In this document: positions 34,401-43,515 of the stretch, piece after piece
Position numbering within the stretch: position 1 is the first letter of the stretch
Layout: each line of letters begins with the position of its first letter
NCBI RefSeq assembly: GCF_016406125.1
Contig: NZ_CP066339.1
Coordinates: 1,736,001-1,800,000 of the forward strand
DNA length: 64,000 nucleotides
Direction: 5' to 3'
DNA from: Alicyclobacillus sp. SO9
Lineage (GTDB): Bacteria; Bacillota; Bacilli; Alicyclobacillales; Alicyclobacillaceae
Made by a program: the position numbers and the translations under genes
Notes under the pieces: model-generated
Seen by the model: only the letters and a program-made list of their open reading frames with translations
Database searches by the model: none
Told to the model about the DNA's origin: nothing

Positions 34401-34825
34401 TGCAGGAATTCCTGCACATCAATGACAGAGGCGGCGTCCTTGGTGCCATGGAGACCCAGTACCAGCGCAGCAAGATTCAGGAAGAGTCCATGTACTATGA
34501 GGAATTGAAACACTCCGGTGAACTTCCCATTATCGGAGTCAATACGTTTATCAATCCCAACACACTGGCGGAAGATTACGAAGCACCGAAGCTCGAGCTT
34601 GCACGGGCTACAAAGGAAGAGAAGGAATCACAAATTAAGAACCTGCATGCCTTCCAGGATGCGCACAGCGATACTGCGGAAGAGTCGCTGCGTAAACTGC
34701 AGCAGACAGCAAGCGAAGGCGGCAACATCTTTGCGGAACTGATGGAAACAGTGCAGGTGGCCAGCCTCGGCCAGATTACTCGTGCACTGTACGAAGTGGG
34801 CGGCAAGTACCGGCGCAACATGTAA
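31487..34825 (+). CDS. icmF: Fused isobutyryl-CoA mutase IcmF
   Basis: 1112 residues from ATG 31487 (GGGGAGGAG nine bases before; upstream in-frame starts back to 31379 lack such a site). Domains in order: B12-binding ([20 protein letters not shown], about 38, with the D-x-H base-off motif), a MeaB-like P-loop GTPase (GTGGAGKSS, about 219), and the TIM-barrel mutase from about 560 ([20 protein letters not shown]). This three-part fusion is diagnostic of IcmF, which interconverts isobutyryl- and butyryl-CoA with coenzyme B12, using its own chaperone GTPase. A low-complexity stretch ([12 protein letters not shown]) separates domains. It links branched-acid breakdown with the fad genes. Confidence 0.95.
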   Translation: MASTQNSSAMKTTKQSSSNKSYKVKNAVRFVTASSLFDGHDASINIMRRIIQQLGGEVIHLGHNRSVDEIVTAAIQEDAQGIAVSSYQGGHMEFFKYMYDLLQERGASHIKVFGGGGGVIVPDEIRELESYGISKIFSPDDGRRLGLKGMIQAMVEACDFPTVTDAEGLLQELDPQHPATVAKLITFAEQKDSMDSNHYKNVFSAIRERAGHTPVLGITGTGGAGKSSLTDELVRRFLTDFEDKTVAIFSIDPSKQKTGGALLGDRIRMNAIHHPNVYMRSLATRESRSELSAAVSEAIEIARYAGYDLIIVETSGIGQGDADIVSVSDVSMYVMTAEFGAPSQLEKIDMLDYADLVAINKFDRRGSEDALRHVRKQMQRNGEDFSKKVEDMPVYGTIASQFNDPGTNILYRKLIDTVNDKMGLAWSSSWPELDKRQSKTAIIPGERVTYLLDIVKTVHGYRQNAEDTAEQARKAYQLQGTLEQLKASENASGNASEPTVEKTTEALSAVEFLYNELWSKLDDEAKGILNGWEEKRKIYAADELVTKVRDKEIRSPLFTTSLSGSRIPKISLPKYKDWGDIVLWNLLENVPGEFPYTAGVFPLKRKEEEPKRQFAGEGTPERTNRRFHYLSENDPAKRLSTAFDSVTLYGEDPDYRPDIYGKVGESGVSICSLDDMKKLYAGFDLCAPSTSVSMTINGPAPMILAMFMNTAISQQVEKFEQEQGRKATAEEYQQIKEKTLQTVRGTVQADILKEDQGQNTCIFSTEFALRMMGDIQQYFIDHKVRNYYSVSISGYHIAEAGANPISQLAFTLANAFTYVEYYLSRGMSVDAFAPNLSFFFSNGMDPEYTVIGRVARRIWSVVMRDKYGANPRSQKLKYHIQTSGRSLHAQEIDFNDIRTTLQALIAIYDNCNSLHTNAYDEAITTPTEESVRRAMAIQMIVNREFGLAKNENPLQGAFIVEELTDLVEEAVMQEFLHINDRGGVLGAMETQYQRSKIQEESMYYEELKHSGELPIIGVNTFINPNTLAEDYEAPKLELARATKEEKESQIKNLHAFQDAHSDTAEESLRKLQQTASEGGNIFAELMETVQVASLGQITRALYEVGGKYRRNM

Positions 34826-34902
34826 ACCGTAAGAGCACCAACTGATAGAAACGAAGCGCAAAAAGCGAAAAAGCGAAAAAGCATGTGTAGAAACACACTG
34901 CA

Positions 34903-34955
34903 GGGCTGCTTCTAAAGCCGTTTTAGACAACGGTTTTGAAGCAGCCCGTTTTTTG
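34903..34955 (+). terminator. Strong terminator of icmF
   Basis: GGGCTGCTTC-AAA-CCGTT pairs with AACGG-TTT-GAAGCAGCCC, followed by GTTTTTTG. Located about 80 bp after the icmF stop. Confidence 0.92.
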
Positions 34956-35079
34956 TACTCATATCAGCGACAGGATTCGTGTATGCCTGTGCGCGAGTGG
35001 CGGAGGCGTTTTTGGACACACTATGCTTTGTATGATCAGCACCTGGGTTGTCATCGGGGGCACTAAGGGAGGTGAAGTT

Positions 35080-36372
35080 TTGGGTCAACCACAACGACAT
35101 CCCTTATGGGCAGACGCCAGGTGGTTGTTGCTCATTAGTGGAATTTTCTCTTTGTCGGTGGCTTTGTCAAATACTTTTGTAAACATCTATTTGTGGAAAG
35201 TGGACAAAAGCTACATTCCAATTGGTTGGTACAATCTCGCTGTGTACGCACTGGTTCCATTTGCATTTGTGGTTGCCAGCTACATTGCAAATCGCTACTA
35301 CGCTGTTGCCACACTACGCATCGGCGTACTGCTGCACGCAGGATTTTATCTCTTTGCGCTGTTTGGCGGTACACGTGCAGCTTCAGTACCTTTTTTATTG
35401 GGAATGGTGATGGGAGCCGCACAGGGTTTTTACTGGTATTCCTTCAACTTTTTGAGCCTGCGAGTCACCAAGTCTGAAACCAGGGACAGATTCTACGGGT
35501 TAAATGGTGCCATGGTGGCCATTGCCAATATGGCTGCACCCATCTTGTCTGGGGCCATCATCTCTGGGGAGGACAAGTTTGGTCCATTGAATGGATACCA
35601 CGTCATCTTCGGCGTATCTCTCATTTTATTTCTTGTGGCAACAGTGGTCAGTATCAAACTGAAGCCTCAGCCAATCTCAGGTCGACTCTCCATCTCCCAA
35701 GGTCTTCGTCTGATGAAGAAGCGGCCATGGCGGCACATCCTCACAGGATGCTACATTTACGGCTTACGGGAAGGCGTATTCCTGTTTCTGATTGGCTTGT
35801 TAATGTATATCGCTACGGGGAGCGAGCTCCGACTAGGTGAATTTTTGTTCTTGCAAAACTTCCTGTCATTTTTGTCGTTTTATCTGGTGGGAAAAATTGT
35901 TCGACCTGGAAATCGAGTTCGAGTTCTTGGTGTAGGTGCCTTAGGAATGGCCTTGGCAGCACTTATTTTTCTGCGCCCAGTTTCTGCGGCTATGATAATT
36001 GCTTATGGTGTTTCCATTGCAGTTGCACTGCCTGTTTTTATTGTTCCGCTGCAAGGGCTTGTTTTTGATACCATTAGTCGATTGGACGAAACAGGAGATC
36101 AAAACGATGAACAGTTGATTGCACGGGAAGTGGCCGAAAACGGTGGACGGGTGACGGGAATAGGTGTCTTTTTGTTGGTCATCAGTTCATCTCCGACAAG
36201 TCTGACTATATCCAGATTGGCGGTTGTCCTGGGGTTTGTCCAACTCATTACCTGGTTTGTCATTGCCATGGGACATCGTACACACCACGGCGGCAGCAAA
36301 CAGTCGGGGAAGGTCCGCTGGGAGGCGCAAAATGGTGCCTTGGAAACCGGGGGGAGACAGTCCCAGCCGTAA
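35080..36372 (+). CDS. MFS transporter
   Basis: About 430 residues from TTG 35080, which has GGGAGG seven bases upstream. Longer upstream readings would begin inside the icmF terminator and are unlikely. Twelve predicted membrane helices, for example LLLISGIFSLSVALSNTFVN and FAFVVASYIANRYYAVATL. Sequence resembles the Bacillus YqgE-like MFS group, with GYNL/GWYNL in the first loop and FDTISRLDETGD in a late cytoplasmic loop. Substrate not predictable. Confidence 0.85.
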   Translation: MGQPQRHPLWADARWLLLISGIFSLSVALSNTFVNIYLWKVDKSYIPIGWYNLAVYALVPFAFVVASYIANRYYAVATLRIGVLLHAGFYLFALFGGTRAASVPFLLGMVMGAAQGFYWYSFNFLSLRVTKSETRDRFYGLNGAMVAIANMAAPILSGAIISGEDKFGPLNGYHVIFGVSLILFLVATVVSIKLKPQPISGRLSISQGLRLMKKRPWRHILTGCYIYGLREGVFLFLIGLLMYIATGSELRLGEFLFLQNFLSFLSFYLVGKIVRPGNRVRVLGVGALGMALAALIFLRPVSAAMIIAYGVSIAVALPVFIVPLQGLVFDTISRLDETGDQNDEQLIAREVAENGGRVTGIGVFLLVISSSPTSLTISRLAVVLGFVQLITWFVIAMGHRTHHGGSKQSGKVRWEAQNGALETGGRQSQP

Positions 36373-36485
36373 CGGGAGAGTTAGAGCAAGACGAGTTAGG
36401 GGAGTTAGGGTACTGGCGTTTGGTGCAGTCCGTTCGGTGCAGTCCGTCTGTTGCTGTCTGTTTGCCACTGGCTCGTTCCATAAAG

Positions 36486-36512
36486 AAAAGCAGGTGCGAT
36501 GCACCTGCTTTT
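36486..36512. terminator. Bidirectional terminator between MFS and ferredoxin genes
   Basis: AAAAGCAGGTGC pairs perfectly with GCACCTGCTTTT around GAT, giving T-runs on both strands between convergent genes. Confidence 0.9.
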
Positions 36513-36601
36513 GCGACTCATGTCTAAGACAGACATATGAATTACTGACTTTCGAGTACGGTAACCTCGAGTCCTGTAAACTCTATCACAAAGATAGTGG
36601 C

Positions 36602-36835
36602 TTACTTGAAGAAATCGGCATTCTTTTGAATAAAGGATTTCTCGTCGTCTGGAACGAAGTCTTCTTGGAAAATAGCACTTACTGGGCAAACTGCTTCACA
36701 AGCACCGCAGTCGATACAGGTGTCTGGATCGATGTAGTACTGGTCTTCACCTTCATGGATACAATCCACAGGGCAAGTTTCTACGCAATCTGCAGCTTTC
36801 TCATCAATGCACGGCGATACAATTACGAATGCCAC
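36602..36835 (-). CDS. Seven-iron ferredoxin
   Basis: 77 residues from GTG 36835, with GAGGGGGAG five bases upstream. Cysteines at 9, 17, 21, 25, 40, 43, 46 and 50. The spacing C9-x7-C17 with C50 fits a [3Fe-4S] cluster; C21, C40, C43 and C46 fit a [4Fe-4S] cluster; C25 is free, as in Azotobacter FdI. Close to Bacillus-type seven-iron ferredoxins throughout (CPVDCIHEGEDQYYIDPDTC). Cytoplasmic electron carrier; the partner is not evident from its neighbours. Confidence 0.95.
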   Translation of the reverse strand: MAFVIVSPCIDEKAADCVETCPVDCIHEGEDQYYIDPDTCIDCGACEAVCPVSAIFQEDFVPDDEKSFIQKNADFFK

Positions 36836-36956
36836 GCGTACTCCCCCTCAAACAGAAGTAGTGAAATACTAGAACAATGATATACCACGATGGGTGGCTT
36901 TTCAACACTCTTCTCTGTCATTCATTCCCTAGGAACTCTACGAATTCAACGAATTG

Positions 36957-38000
36957 TCATCGACTGTCACGAGCCAATTCAGACCAACCTTGTCTGAGTA
37001 CGAGTCCGGCAGTTGTGTCCATACCGGTTTCCAGCAGCACTCTGGCACGGAACTGTTCCCACGCTGCACTGAGGTACGGACTTAGTTGAATGGTGACGAC
37101 CGAAAGTGCAGTTCCTGCTGCCACATCGAGGAAATAATGCACCCTCAGATATATTGTGGATAGAATAATCAAAGAAGCTACGGGAATGTAAAACCAACTC
37201 CACCTCCGGCGGTACTTCCATATGTTTGCCGCCATCACCAGAGATATACCCGTGTGAAGGCTCGGAAAACAATCTCTCGCAATACTGCTCTGACCGAGTA
37301 CAAGCAGCCTTGGCAACGCACCTACTGATGATTGGTAATGAACCATGAAAACAGGACCGACAGCAGGGACAAAGAAGTAACCTATGTAGCCAATATAAAA
37401 GGTGAAAATAGCTGTCGTCATATAATTTTTAACCGCTTTCTTGGAGTGCTTGTACAGAAGCAAAACGGTGGCGTAGACCAGGATAAACCAGGACATGTAT
37501 GCCGTACTGAAAATCACGTTAAACACGGGGTTGACCAAAGGGGCAATCCACTGCGATGGCAATTTTCCAAAAAACAGAATCTTATCAATATGCATGATGA
37601 CGAAGTCTCTATCAAAGGGGTTAAAGACATTAATATAAAAGATAATAATTTTGTAAATTGTCATCATGACTATGAATGACAGTGCTAATCTGGAAAAGTA
37701 AGAAATTCTCTGCGGAATGCGCGAGTGCCTTTGTCTCAAAATAAGGAATCCAGTGAAGAAGACCAGGAACAAAGTGAGGGATTCCCATGTAGCAGGTTTT
37801 AGCATCAGAGCGTATACATTGTTCAACATCTGTCCAGGCATTCCTCTGTAGCTGAAGACCTCATCAAGTCGTTGACCGTACCGAAGAAAAATCACCAGTG
37901 CTCCGATACTCATAAGTAAACCTGCAACTTCATACGCTTCAAGGTGAAAGAACCATCGAACAGCAGTGCGATAGACGCGTATCAACCAACCTTCCCCCAA
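36957..38000 (-). CDS. PAP2-domain integral membrane protein (inositol phosphotransferase-like)
   Basis: About 347 residues, with around eight membrane helices. The C-terminal half has PAP2 motifs CFPSLHTGISLVMAAN and STIYLRVHYFLDVAAG; the first Arg-containing motif is not the usual one. This is the PAP2_3 type seen in Aur1/Ipt1-like lipid phosphate transferases. The start is uncertain between TTG 38000 and TTG 37985, both near GGGGGA sequences. It may act on a lipid head group; no substrate can be named. Confidence 0.78.
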   Translation of the reverse strand: MGEGWLIRVYRTAVRWFFHLEAYEVAGLLMSIGALVIFLRYGQRLDEVFSYRGMPGQMLNNVYALMLKPATWESLTLFLVFFTGFLILRQRHSRIPQRISYFSRLALSFIVMMTIYKIIIFYINVFNPFDRDFVIMHIDKILFFGKLPSQWIAPLVNPVFNVIFSTAYMSWFILVYATVLLLYKHSKKAVKNYMTTAIFTFYIGYIGYFFVPAVGPVFMVHYQSSVGALPRLLVLGQSSIARDCFPSLHTGISLVMAANIWKYRRRWSWFYIPVASLIILSTIYLRVHYFLDVAAGTALSVVTIQLSPYLSAAWEQFRARVLLETGMDTTAGLVLRQGWSELARDSR

Positions 38001-38120
38001 TCCCCCAACACATCAACAACTTCAAATAAATATCAAATTTATACATAATCCAATATACCACTTGGCTTTGAAAAGTTGAACACATTACGATTGCAGGGCA
38101 TATATTGCTCTAGAAACCGG

Positions 38121-38199
38121 CACCAACGTGTTGGTGTCACCCCGCCCTGCAGGGTGTTCACATAGGGGAATCAGGGTGCACAAAGTGCACCCTGTCCCC
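38121..38199. other. Cluster of strong hairpins
   Basis: CACCAACGTGTTGGTG (38121-38136) is a perfect hairpin. A longer one spans 38166-38199, with core GGGTGCAC-AAA-GTGCACCC (38174-38192) extended by CAG/CTG and GGGGA/TCCCC. They occupy the 344-bp gap between the PAP2 start and the next gene, which has no other feature apart from the ribosome site of the latter. Confidence 0.65.
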
Positions 38200-38344
38200 A
38201 TTATGATTAGCCGTGGTGTATGACGCCAAGGCCTGTTTTAGTTTTCAAAAGAAACGCACAACGTCTCGAAAATCGCAGAGTTCCCATGTATAGCGACATG
38301 ATTTCGCCCATAAATATTGAAGCAAAGCGAAAGGAAGGGATCCC

Positions 38345-38581
38345 ATGTATCAATGTCCTGTTTGTGGTGAATTAATGGATGCTTTAACCAATGTCCACTG
38401 TGTATCCAAACATCAGGAGACGAGACGAGAGTTCATTGCACATCACGGTGCTCCAAAGTTTGTCAGCCCAAGGTTGACTGGAGACATACAACGTTGGATT
38501 CGAGCAACCCAAATTATTACCAGAACGGACTTTGACGTCGCCCAGGCGTCTGCACGAAACTTATTAGGAAAGCGGTACTGA
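38345..38581 (+). CDS. Small putative zinc-finger protein
   Basis: 78 residues, with GGAAGGGAT six bases before ATG. The N-terminus YQCPVCGELMDALTNVHCVSKH has a C-x2-C pair followed by H...C and H at spacing suggestive of a C2H2-like zinc site. The rest is basic and helical (RREFIAHHG, ASARNLLGKRY). I do not recognise the family. It ends 131 bp before ymfF. A role in DNA binding is possible but unsupported. Confidence 0.65.
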   Translation: MYQCPVCGELMDALTNVHCVSKHQETRREFIAHHGAPKFVSPRLTGDIQRWIRATQIITRTDFDVAQASARNLLGKRY

Positions 38582-38712
38582 AGCAACGGACAATGCAGCC
38601 GTTCTTTTTTATTTTCTCTGATGAAAGCGCATTAGACACAAAGTTGATATTCAATGCGGAAATCGTTCATACTGACAGCATAGCTCGAATTCAGACAGGA
38701 GTGTTGCAGTCA

Positions 38713-40008
38713 ATGTCGAGTTTTCAAACGTTTAAAAGCGGACGGTTGTATGTACATATTCTTCCAACAACCCAGTTCAAAACACGCTACATCAGTATGA
38801 AGCTCGCCCGTCCCATTGATAGAACTACCGTAACAAGCATTGCCATGTTGCCGTTTTTATGGATGGAAGGCACAGAGGAGTATCCTACAGCAAAAAGCTT
38901 GATTCGTAGAACGGAGTCCATGTACGGCACGAATATCCGTACTTCTATTGGAAAAAGAGGCGATATGCATGTCGCAGAATTGCATGCCACTTTTCCAAAT
39001 CAAGAAGTTGTCACCGGAAACGCAAAGTTGGCGGATGAGGTCTTGCATCTGTTGACGAGCGTCTTGACACATCCGGCGCGTGAGAACGATGTATTTGTCG
39101 AGGCGCATGTCCACAGAGAAAAGAATCTGCATAAGCACCGGATTGAGAGTTTGTACGACGACAAGATTTCCTATGCAATGGAGCAGTGTTTAAAGGAAGT
39201 CTGCGGCGAGTCCCCAGCCGGTCTTCCCAGACTTGGATTTGAGGAGGATGTGAACGGGCTCACGTGTGGGAACTTGTACCGGGATCACCAGGCTCTGTTG
39301 AATGAATCTGAGATTCACACCTACTTCATTGGTGAGGTCGCCGATGCTGAAAAACAAGCCAATGACATTTTCTCAAGATTGAACCAAGACCTTGTCAATC
39401 GCACAAGTACATCTGAGAAAACGGTTGAACCCTTGCCATTGCGGCATGCTGAATCAAAAACTGTGGTCGAGCGGCAGGATTTGCAGCAAGGAAAACTCAA
39501 TCTTGGGTTTCGAACAGGGATATCCTATTCTGCGGCCGACTATATGTCTTTGCTGACCGCTAACGGGATTTTGGGAGGGTTTCCGCACTCCAAACTGTTT
39601 GTCAACGTTCGTGAAAAGGCGAGTCTGGCTTATTATGCGACGAGCCGGCTTGAAGCGCTGAACGGAGTGTTGGCCATTCAGACTGGCATTGATGTAGGCA
39701 ACTATGATGAAGCCTTAAAGATTATCCTGGAGCAAGTTGATAAATTGAAGCAAGGTGATATCACAGCAGATGAGCTGGATTTCACTTTGCGAGGCATCAA
39801 AAACCAGTATGTGCAGGCCCTTGATCAACCTGCTGCTATGGCTGATGTCCATTTCTCCGGCAGATTGGCGGGCGTCGACAGGGGTGTCGATGATTTAATC
39901 GCCAGCATAGACGGCGTGCAACCAGACGCGGTTGTAGAGGCAGCCAACACACTTGAACTAGACACAGTTTATTTCCTTCGGAATCAGGAGGGTGCCCGTC
40001 ATGCATGA
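38713..40008 (+). CDS. ymfF: M16-like protein YmfF (non-catalytic partner)
   Basis: 431 residues from ATG 38713 with AGGAG eleven bases upstream; in-frame codons back to 38593 have no ribosome site. M16 peptidase fold, but the zinc site H-x-x-E-H is absent where expected (MLPFLWMEGTEEY). C-terminal half has KLFVNVREKASLAYYATSRL, a typical M16 substrate-binding segment. It is paired with the HxxEH-bearing YmfH by an eight-base overlap, the usual active/inactive heterodimer arrangement of processing peptidases. Confidence 0.9.
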   Translation: MSSFQTFKSGRLYVHILPTTQFKTRYISMKLARPIDRTTVTSIAMLPFLWMEGTEEYPTAKSLIRRTESMYGTNIRTSIGKRGDMHVAELHATFPNQEVVTGNAKLADEVLHLLTSVLTHPARENDVFVEAHVHREKNLHKHRIESLYDDKISYAMEQCLKEVCGESPAGLPRLGFEEDVNGLTCGNLYRDHQALLNESEIHTYFIGEVADAEKQANDIFSRLNQDLVNRTSTSEKTVEPLPLRHAESKTVVERQDLQQGKLNLGFRTGISYSAADYMSLLTANGILGGFPHSKLFVNVREKASLAYYATSRLEALNGVLAIQTGIDVGNYDEALKIILEQVDKLKQGDITADELDFTLRGIKNQYVQALDQPAAMADVHFSGRLAGVDRGVDDLIASIDGVQPDAVVEAANTLELDTVYFLRNQEGARHA

Positions 40009-41287
40009 AATCACTTATCCGCCTTTTAATGAAAAAATGTATCAGGAGCAGTTGGACAACGGATTGACTGTATTTTTGTTGCCCAAACCAGGTTTCCAGC
40101 AGACTTTCTCTGTGTTTACGACTCGCTTTGGATCCATTGATCAAACGTTTGAAATGAATGACGGCAAGGACCTACTGACTGTTCCGGACGGTATTGCTCA
40201 TTTTCTCGAACATAAGATGTTCGAGTCTCAAGAGATTGATGTTTTTCAGGAGTTTGCCAGACACGGAGCGTCTGCAAACGCATTTACCACCTTTGATCAG
40301 ACCTCGTACCTGTTTACGAGTACACAAGATATCCTGGAAAACACAACAATTCTGTTGGACTATGTCCAAGACCCGTATTTTACCGAGGAGAATGTGGAGA
40401 AAGAAAAGGGCATTATTGGCCAAGAGATTCGGATGTACGAAGACAATCCGGATTGGCAGTCCTTCTTTGGATTGCTCAAAGCTATGTACAAAACCCACCC
40501 TGTCCACCTTGACATTGCCGGAACGGTAGAAAGCATTGCGGGAATCACCAAAGACCTTCTGTACGATTGCTATCGAACGTTTTATCATCCAGCCAACATG
40601 GTCTATGTGGCCGTGGGCGGCTTTGATCCCGAACAGATGATGAATCACATCCGCTCAAACCAAGCTGCCAAGAATTTTCCCAAGGCGCCGCCATTTACGC
40701 GAGTGCCCGTGGATGAGCAGAAAGAGGTAGCCACGCCGCAGGTTACCGCCGAACTAAGTGTCAGCCAGCCACGCTGTATCATTGGATGGAAGGATGCGGA
40801 TGTCGGACTTACAGGAGAATCGCTCCTCAAGCAAGAACTGCTAACCGGCGTCATCCTTGATACCCTGTTTGGCAGAGGCAGCGATGCTTATCACGAATTT
40901 ATCGATGAAGAACTGATTGATCAGCAGTTCAGTTGGGAGTATGAATGCACAGAGAGTTATGGATACTCACTCGTCGGCGGCAATACCAGCAATCCCGACC
41001 TGCTGCTAAGACGAATTAATGAAACTCTAGACAGGGCTCGCTACAGCGGGCTTTCACAGGATGAGTTTGAGCGCAATCGCAAAAAAGCCATGGGCCGCTT
41101 TGCCATGGCCATGGATTCACCGACCGCTATAGCTCGCAACTTTACTTCATATCATCTGAAGGGTGTCGATTGGTTTTCTTCAATCCAGATTTTAGAGAAC
41201 CTGACGTTGGAACAGGCGAATGAGCGGCTCAACAGTCACTTTGTTTCGTCCCAACAGGCAGCCTCCATTGTAACGCCGAAAGAGTGA
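40001..41287 (+). CDS. ymfH: M16 family zinc metallopeptidase YmfH
   Basis: 428 residues from ATG 40001 with AGGAGG eight bases upstream. Zinc motif HFLEH at residues 67-71 and the downstream Glu (EKEKGIIGQEI) are present, so it should be active. It overlaps ymfF by eight bases. M16 peptidases degrade or process short peptides inside the chamber formed by two such subunits. Its stop is followed within 40 bp by a large 13-bp tandem repeat. Confidence 0.92.
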   Translation: MHEITYPPFNEKMYQEQLDNGLTVFLLPKPGFQQTFSVFTTRFGSIDQTFEMNDGKDLLTVPDGIAHFLEHKMFESQEIDVFQEFARHGASANAFTTFDQTSYLFTSTQDILENTTILLDYVQDPYFTEENVEKEKGIIGQEIRMYEDNPDWQSFFGLLKAMYKTHPVHLDIAGTVESIAGITKDLLYDCYRTFYHPANMVYVAVGGFDPEQMMNHIRSNQAAKNFPKAPPFTRVPVDEQKEVATPQVTAELSVSQPRCIIGWKDADVGLTGESLLKQELLTGVILDTLFGRGSDAYHEFIDEELIDQQFSWEYECTESYGYSLVGGNTSNPDLLLRRINETLDRARYSGLSQDEFERNRKKAMGRFAMAMDSPTAIARNFTSYHLKGVDWFSSIQILENLTLEQANERLNSHFVSSQQAASIVTPKE

Positions 41288-41322
41288 AGAGTGAGCCAAG
41301 GAGCAGCCTGGGGCCGCGGCTG

Positions 41323-41664
41323 CGGCTGAACGGAGCGGCAGAACGGAGCGGCAGAACGGAGCGGCTGAATGGAGCGGCTGAATGGAGCGGCAGAACGGAG
41401 CGGCTGAATGGAGCGGCTGAATGGAGCGGCTGAATGGAGCGGCTGAACGGAGCGGCTGAACGGAGCGGCTGAACGGAGCGGCTTAACGGAGCGGCTGAAC
41501 GGAGCGGCTGAACGGAGCGGCTGAACGGAGCGGCTGAACGGAGCGGCTGAATGGAGCGGCTGAATGGAGCGGCTGAATGGAGCGGCTGAATGGAGCGGCT
41601 GAATGGAGCGGCTGAATGGAGCGGCTGAATGGAGCGGCTGAATGGAGCGGCTGAATGGAGCGGC
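41323..41664 (+). repeat. About 26 tandem copies of a 13-bp unit
   Basis: The unit is GGAGCGGCTGAAC, varying mainly between GAAC and GAAT and between GGCTG and GGCAG. Thirteen is not a multiple of three and the unit has no stops on the minus strand, so two minus frames translate to the same 13-residue peptide repeat (SIQPLHSAAPFSR) and look like genes. It starts about 36 bp after the ymfH stop. Confidence 0.95.
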
Positions 41665-41780
41665 AGATATGCCGAAAAGTTGGCTTGAGAGGGCACGGCG
41701 AGGAGTTGGGTGCGTGTCATGGGCAGAGAACACAGTTGAAAGCTGCCCGTGCGAGGGAGTTTGTTCGCGATCGCGTTTGG

Positions 41781-42023
41781 TTAGTGATCCCTTCGCTCCC
41801 TATTCCGGTACTCGCCAAGCGATAGTGATCGATTCGATCACTATCGCTTGTAGCCGTCTACCATAGGGATCCCATTGCTCCCTATGGTCCATGTCCCACC
41901 CTGCCTCGATGCACATTAGGGATCATTGATGACACTAATGACTCGGCCAATTGGCTTTAGTGATCGTTGGGATCACAATCGTATCGCCGCTCCCGCGAAT
42001 AGTGATCATTTGAGTCCCTAACT
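41781..42023 (+). repeat. Array B: six palindromic 23-25-nt units at 41-bp pitch
   Basis: Units start at 41781, 41822, 41863, 41916, 41957 and 41999 (steps 41, 41, 53, 41, 42). Each begins (A/T)TAG(T/G)GATC, has 5-6 variable bases and ends in the reverse complement, for example ATAGTGATC-GATTC-GATCACTAT, which is perfect. Sequence between the units is not shared. No gene is credible in 41665-42103. Confidence 0.85.
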
Positions 42024-42073
42024 GCCGGACTGGTGCAGTCCTGAGTGGTGCAGTCCTGGCAACTGTCTTCAGC

Positions 42074-42101
42074 AGGGTGCCAGATGGGCTGGCACCCTTT
42101 T
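42074..42101 (+). terminator. Terminator-like hairpin next to tcdA stop
   Basis: AGGGTGCCA pairs with TGGCACCCT around GATGGGC, followed by TTTT on the plus strand. It would end plus-strand transcripts coming from ymfH and the repeat region, and gives a hairpin for tcdA without a U-run. Confidence 0.75.
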
Positions 42102-42103
42102 AG

Positions 42104-42859
42104 TTAGAGTTCGATGCCGAGCAAATCATGGATGACTACGCTTGCGAGGATTAGGCCGGCTACTGAAGGGACATAGGCAGTACTCGCTGGCGGCATTTTC
42201 TCCTTGCGGATTTTCGAATCTGTCTTCTCTTCAGGTACAATGTCTCTGCGGACGTTTTCCAGAGGCTCACGAGGAGGCTCGTCGGAGCAGACTGTTTTGA
42301 CACCTTTGGCAATGCCGAGTTTCTTGAGTTCTCTTCGTAATACTTTTGCGATGGGATCGACCTTTGTATCCGCAAGATCCATCACTCGAAATCGGGTTGG
42401 ATCCAACTTGTTGGCAGCGCCCATACTGCTAACAATAGGAATGTTGCGTTTCACACAACTTTGAATCAAGTGGATTTTTGCACTGACCACGTCAATTGCG
42501 TCAACGACGTAGTCCAGGGAGTCAAATCCGAACAATTCATCTTCATTTTCCTGTGTAAAGAAGACCTTTTTGGCGATGACTGTACACTCTGGATTTATAG
42601 CGTGGATGCGTTCTTTCATCACGTCTACCTTCGGGTGTCCGACTGTAGTGGTCAGCGCGGGCAACTGTCGATTGACATTTGTAATGTCTACGGTATCTTT
42701 ATCGATTAGGATGAGTTGCCCAATGCCCGATCGCGCTAAGGCTTCCATCGCGAATGAGCCCACTCCGCCGGCTCCAAGGACGGCAACGGTTTTCTGATGA
42801 AGTGTTTTCACACCGTCTGTGCCGAAAACCAGCTCTGTTCTCGAAAACTGATTGACCAT
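42104..42859 (-). CDS. tcdA: tRNA threonylcarbamoyladenosine dehydratase TcdA
   Basis: 251 residues. ThiF/E1-like Rossmann fold: nucleotide loop AVLGAGGVGSFAMEALAR (about 26-43), DKDTVDITNVNRQ, and the conserved KTVCSDEPPREP with the Cys found in this group. TcdA cyclises t6A37 to ct6A on ANN-reading tRNAs using ATP. Tail sequence TAYVPSVAGLILASVVIHDL is family-typical. Single gene, divergent from the YaiI/YqxD-family gene. Confidence 0.92.
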   Translation of the reverse strand: MVNQFSRTELVFGTDGVKTLHQKTVAVLGAGGVGSFAMEALARSGIGQLILIDKDTVDITNVNRQLPALTTTVGHPKVDVMKERIHAINPECTVIAKKVFFTQENEDELFGFDSLDYVVDAIDVVSAKIHLIQSCVKRNIPIVSSMGAANKLDPTRFRVMDLADTKVDPIAKVLRRELKKLGIAKGVKTVCSDEPPREPLENVRRDIVPEEKTDSKIRKEKMPPASTAYVPSVAGLILASVVIHDLLGIEL

Positions 42860-42885
42860 GCTATCACCACCGAATTCTAAGTTAA

Positions 42886-42927
42886 TAAGTATTCATTATT
42901 AAGTGCTCATTATTAAGTGTTCATTAT
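42886..42927 (+). repeat. Three tandem 14-bp units
   Basis: TAAGTATTCATTAT, TAAGTGCTCATTAT and TAAGTGTTCATTAT follow one another directly in the divergent promoter region between tcdA and the YaiI/YqxD-family gene. A second short repeat (GACTCATGGAGTCATG) follows near 42967. Confidence 0.85.
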
Positions 42928-43024
42928 TGATTTGCAACAAACCTGCGTTCATAAGACGGAGTCATGGACTCATGGAGTCATGGACTCAGGAAGTGTTTCC
43001 TCTCAGCATAGGAGTGAAGTAACT

Positions 43025-43498
43025 GTGGAAATTTTTGTTGACGGTGACGCGATGCCTAGAGACGCCTTGGCTGCCATTGCTGCGTATGCCAATGACGCTG
43101 ACATGAAAGTGTCTGTCATACATAGCATCAATCACGAACTGACACTTCAGGAATCCATTGAAAACATCACGGTGGACGCCCACGCTCAATCTGCGGACAT
43201 GGAAATCTTCCGTCGAATTGACAAGTCTATACCGACAATTGTTGTGACTCAGGACTACGGTCTCGCCAATCTGTCTCTGGGCCAAGGCGCTGCAGTTGTG
43301 TCACCTGCAGGGATGGAGTACACAGAGGACAACATTCAAAGGCTTTTGTTTGAACGGACTCTGCATGCTGAAGAGAGAAAACGAACGGGTCGCAATAAAG
43401 GCCCAAAACCGCGAACAAAAAGTCAGAAACACGAATTTCAGCAAGTTCTCGCAGCCGTCGTACAGCGATTGCGCCAGGCCTCCGAGTCAAAACTGTAA
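43025..43498 (+). CDS. YaiI/YqxD family protein (DUF188)
   Basis: 157 residues from GTG 43025 with AGGAG ten bases upstream; in-frame codons back to 42917 fall in repeats. The N-terminus VEIFVDGDAMPRDALAAIA matches the conserved DUF188 start, and VVTQDYGLANLSLGQGAAVV the second conserved block. Ends in a basic tail (KRTGRNKGPKPRTKSQKHEF). Related to PIN/NYN-type nuclease folds with conserved Asp residues; molecular function unknown. Convergent with queE, 17 bp apart. Confidence 0.9.
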   Translation: MEIFVDGDAMPRDALAAIAAYANDADMKVSVIHSINHELTLQESIENITVDAHAQSADMEIFRRIDKSIPTIVVTQDYGLANLSLGQGAAVVSPAGMEYTEDNIQRLLFERTLHAEERKRTGRNKGPKPRTKSQKHEFQQVLAAVVQRLRQASESKL

Positions 43499-43515
43499 GT
43501 CTGCAGGGGGGTTGG

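Noticed and set aside
41229-41733. Two minus-strand 160-codon frames with a 13-residue repeat
   Set aside because: Both encode the same peptide from a 13-bp repeat in two frames; no ribosome site, no flanking domain.
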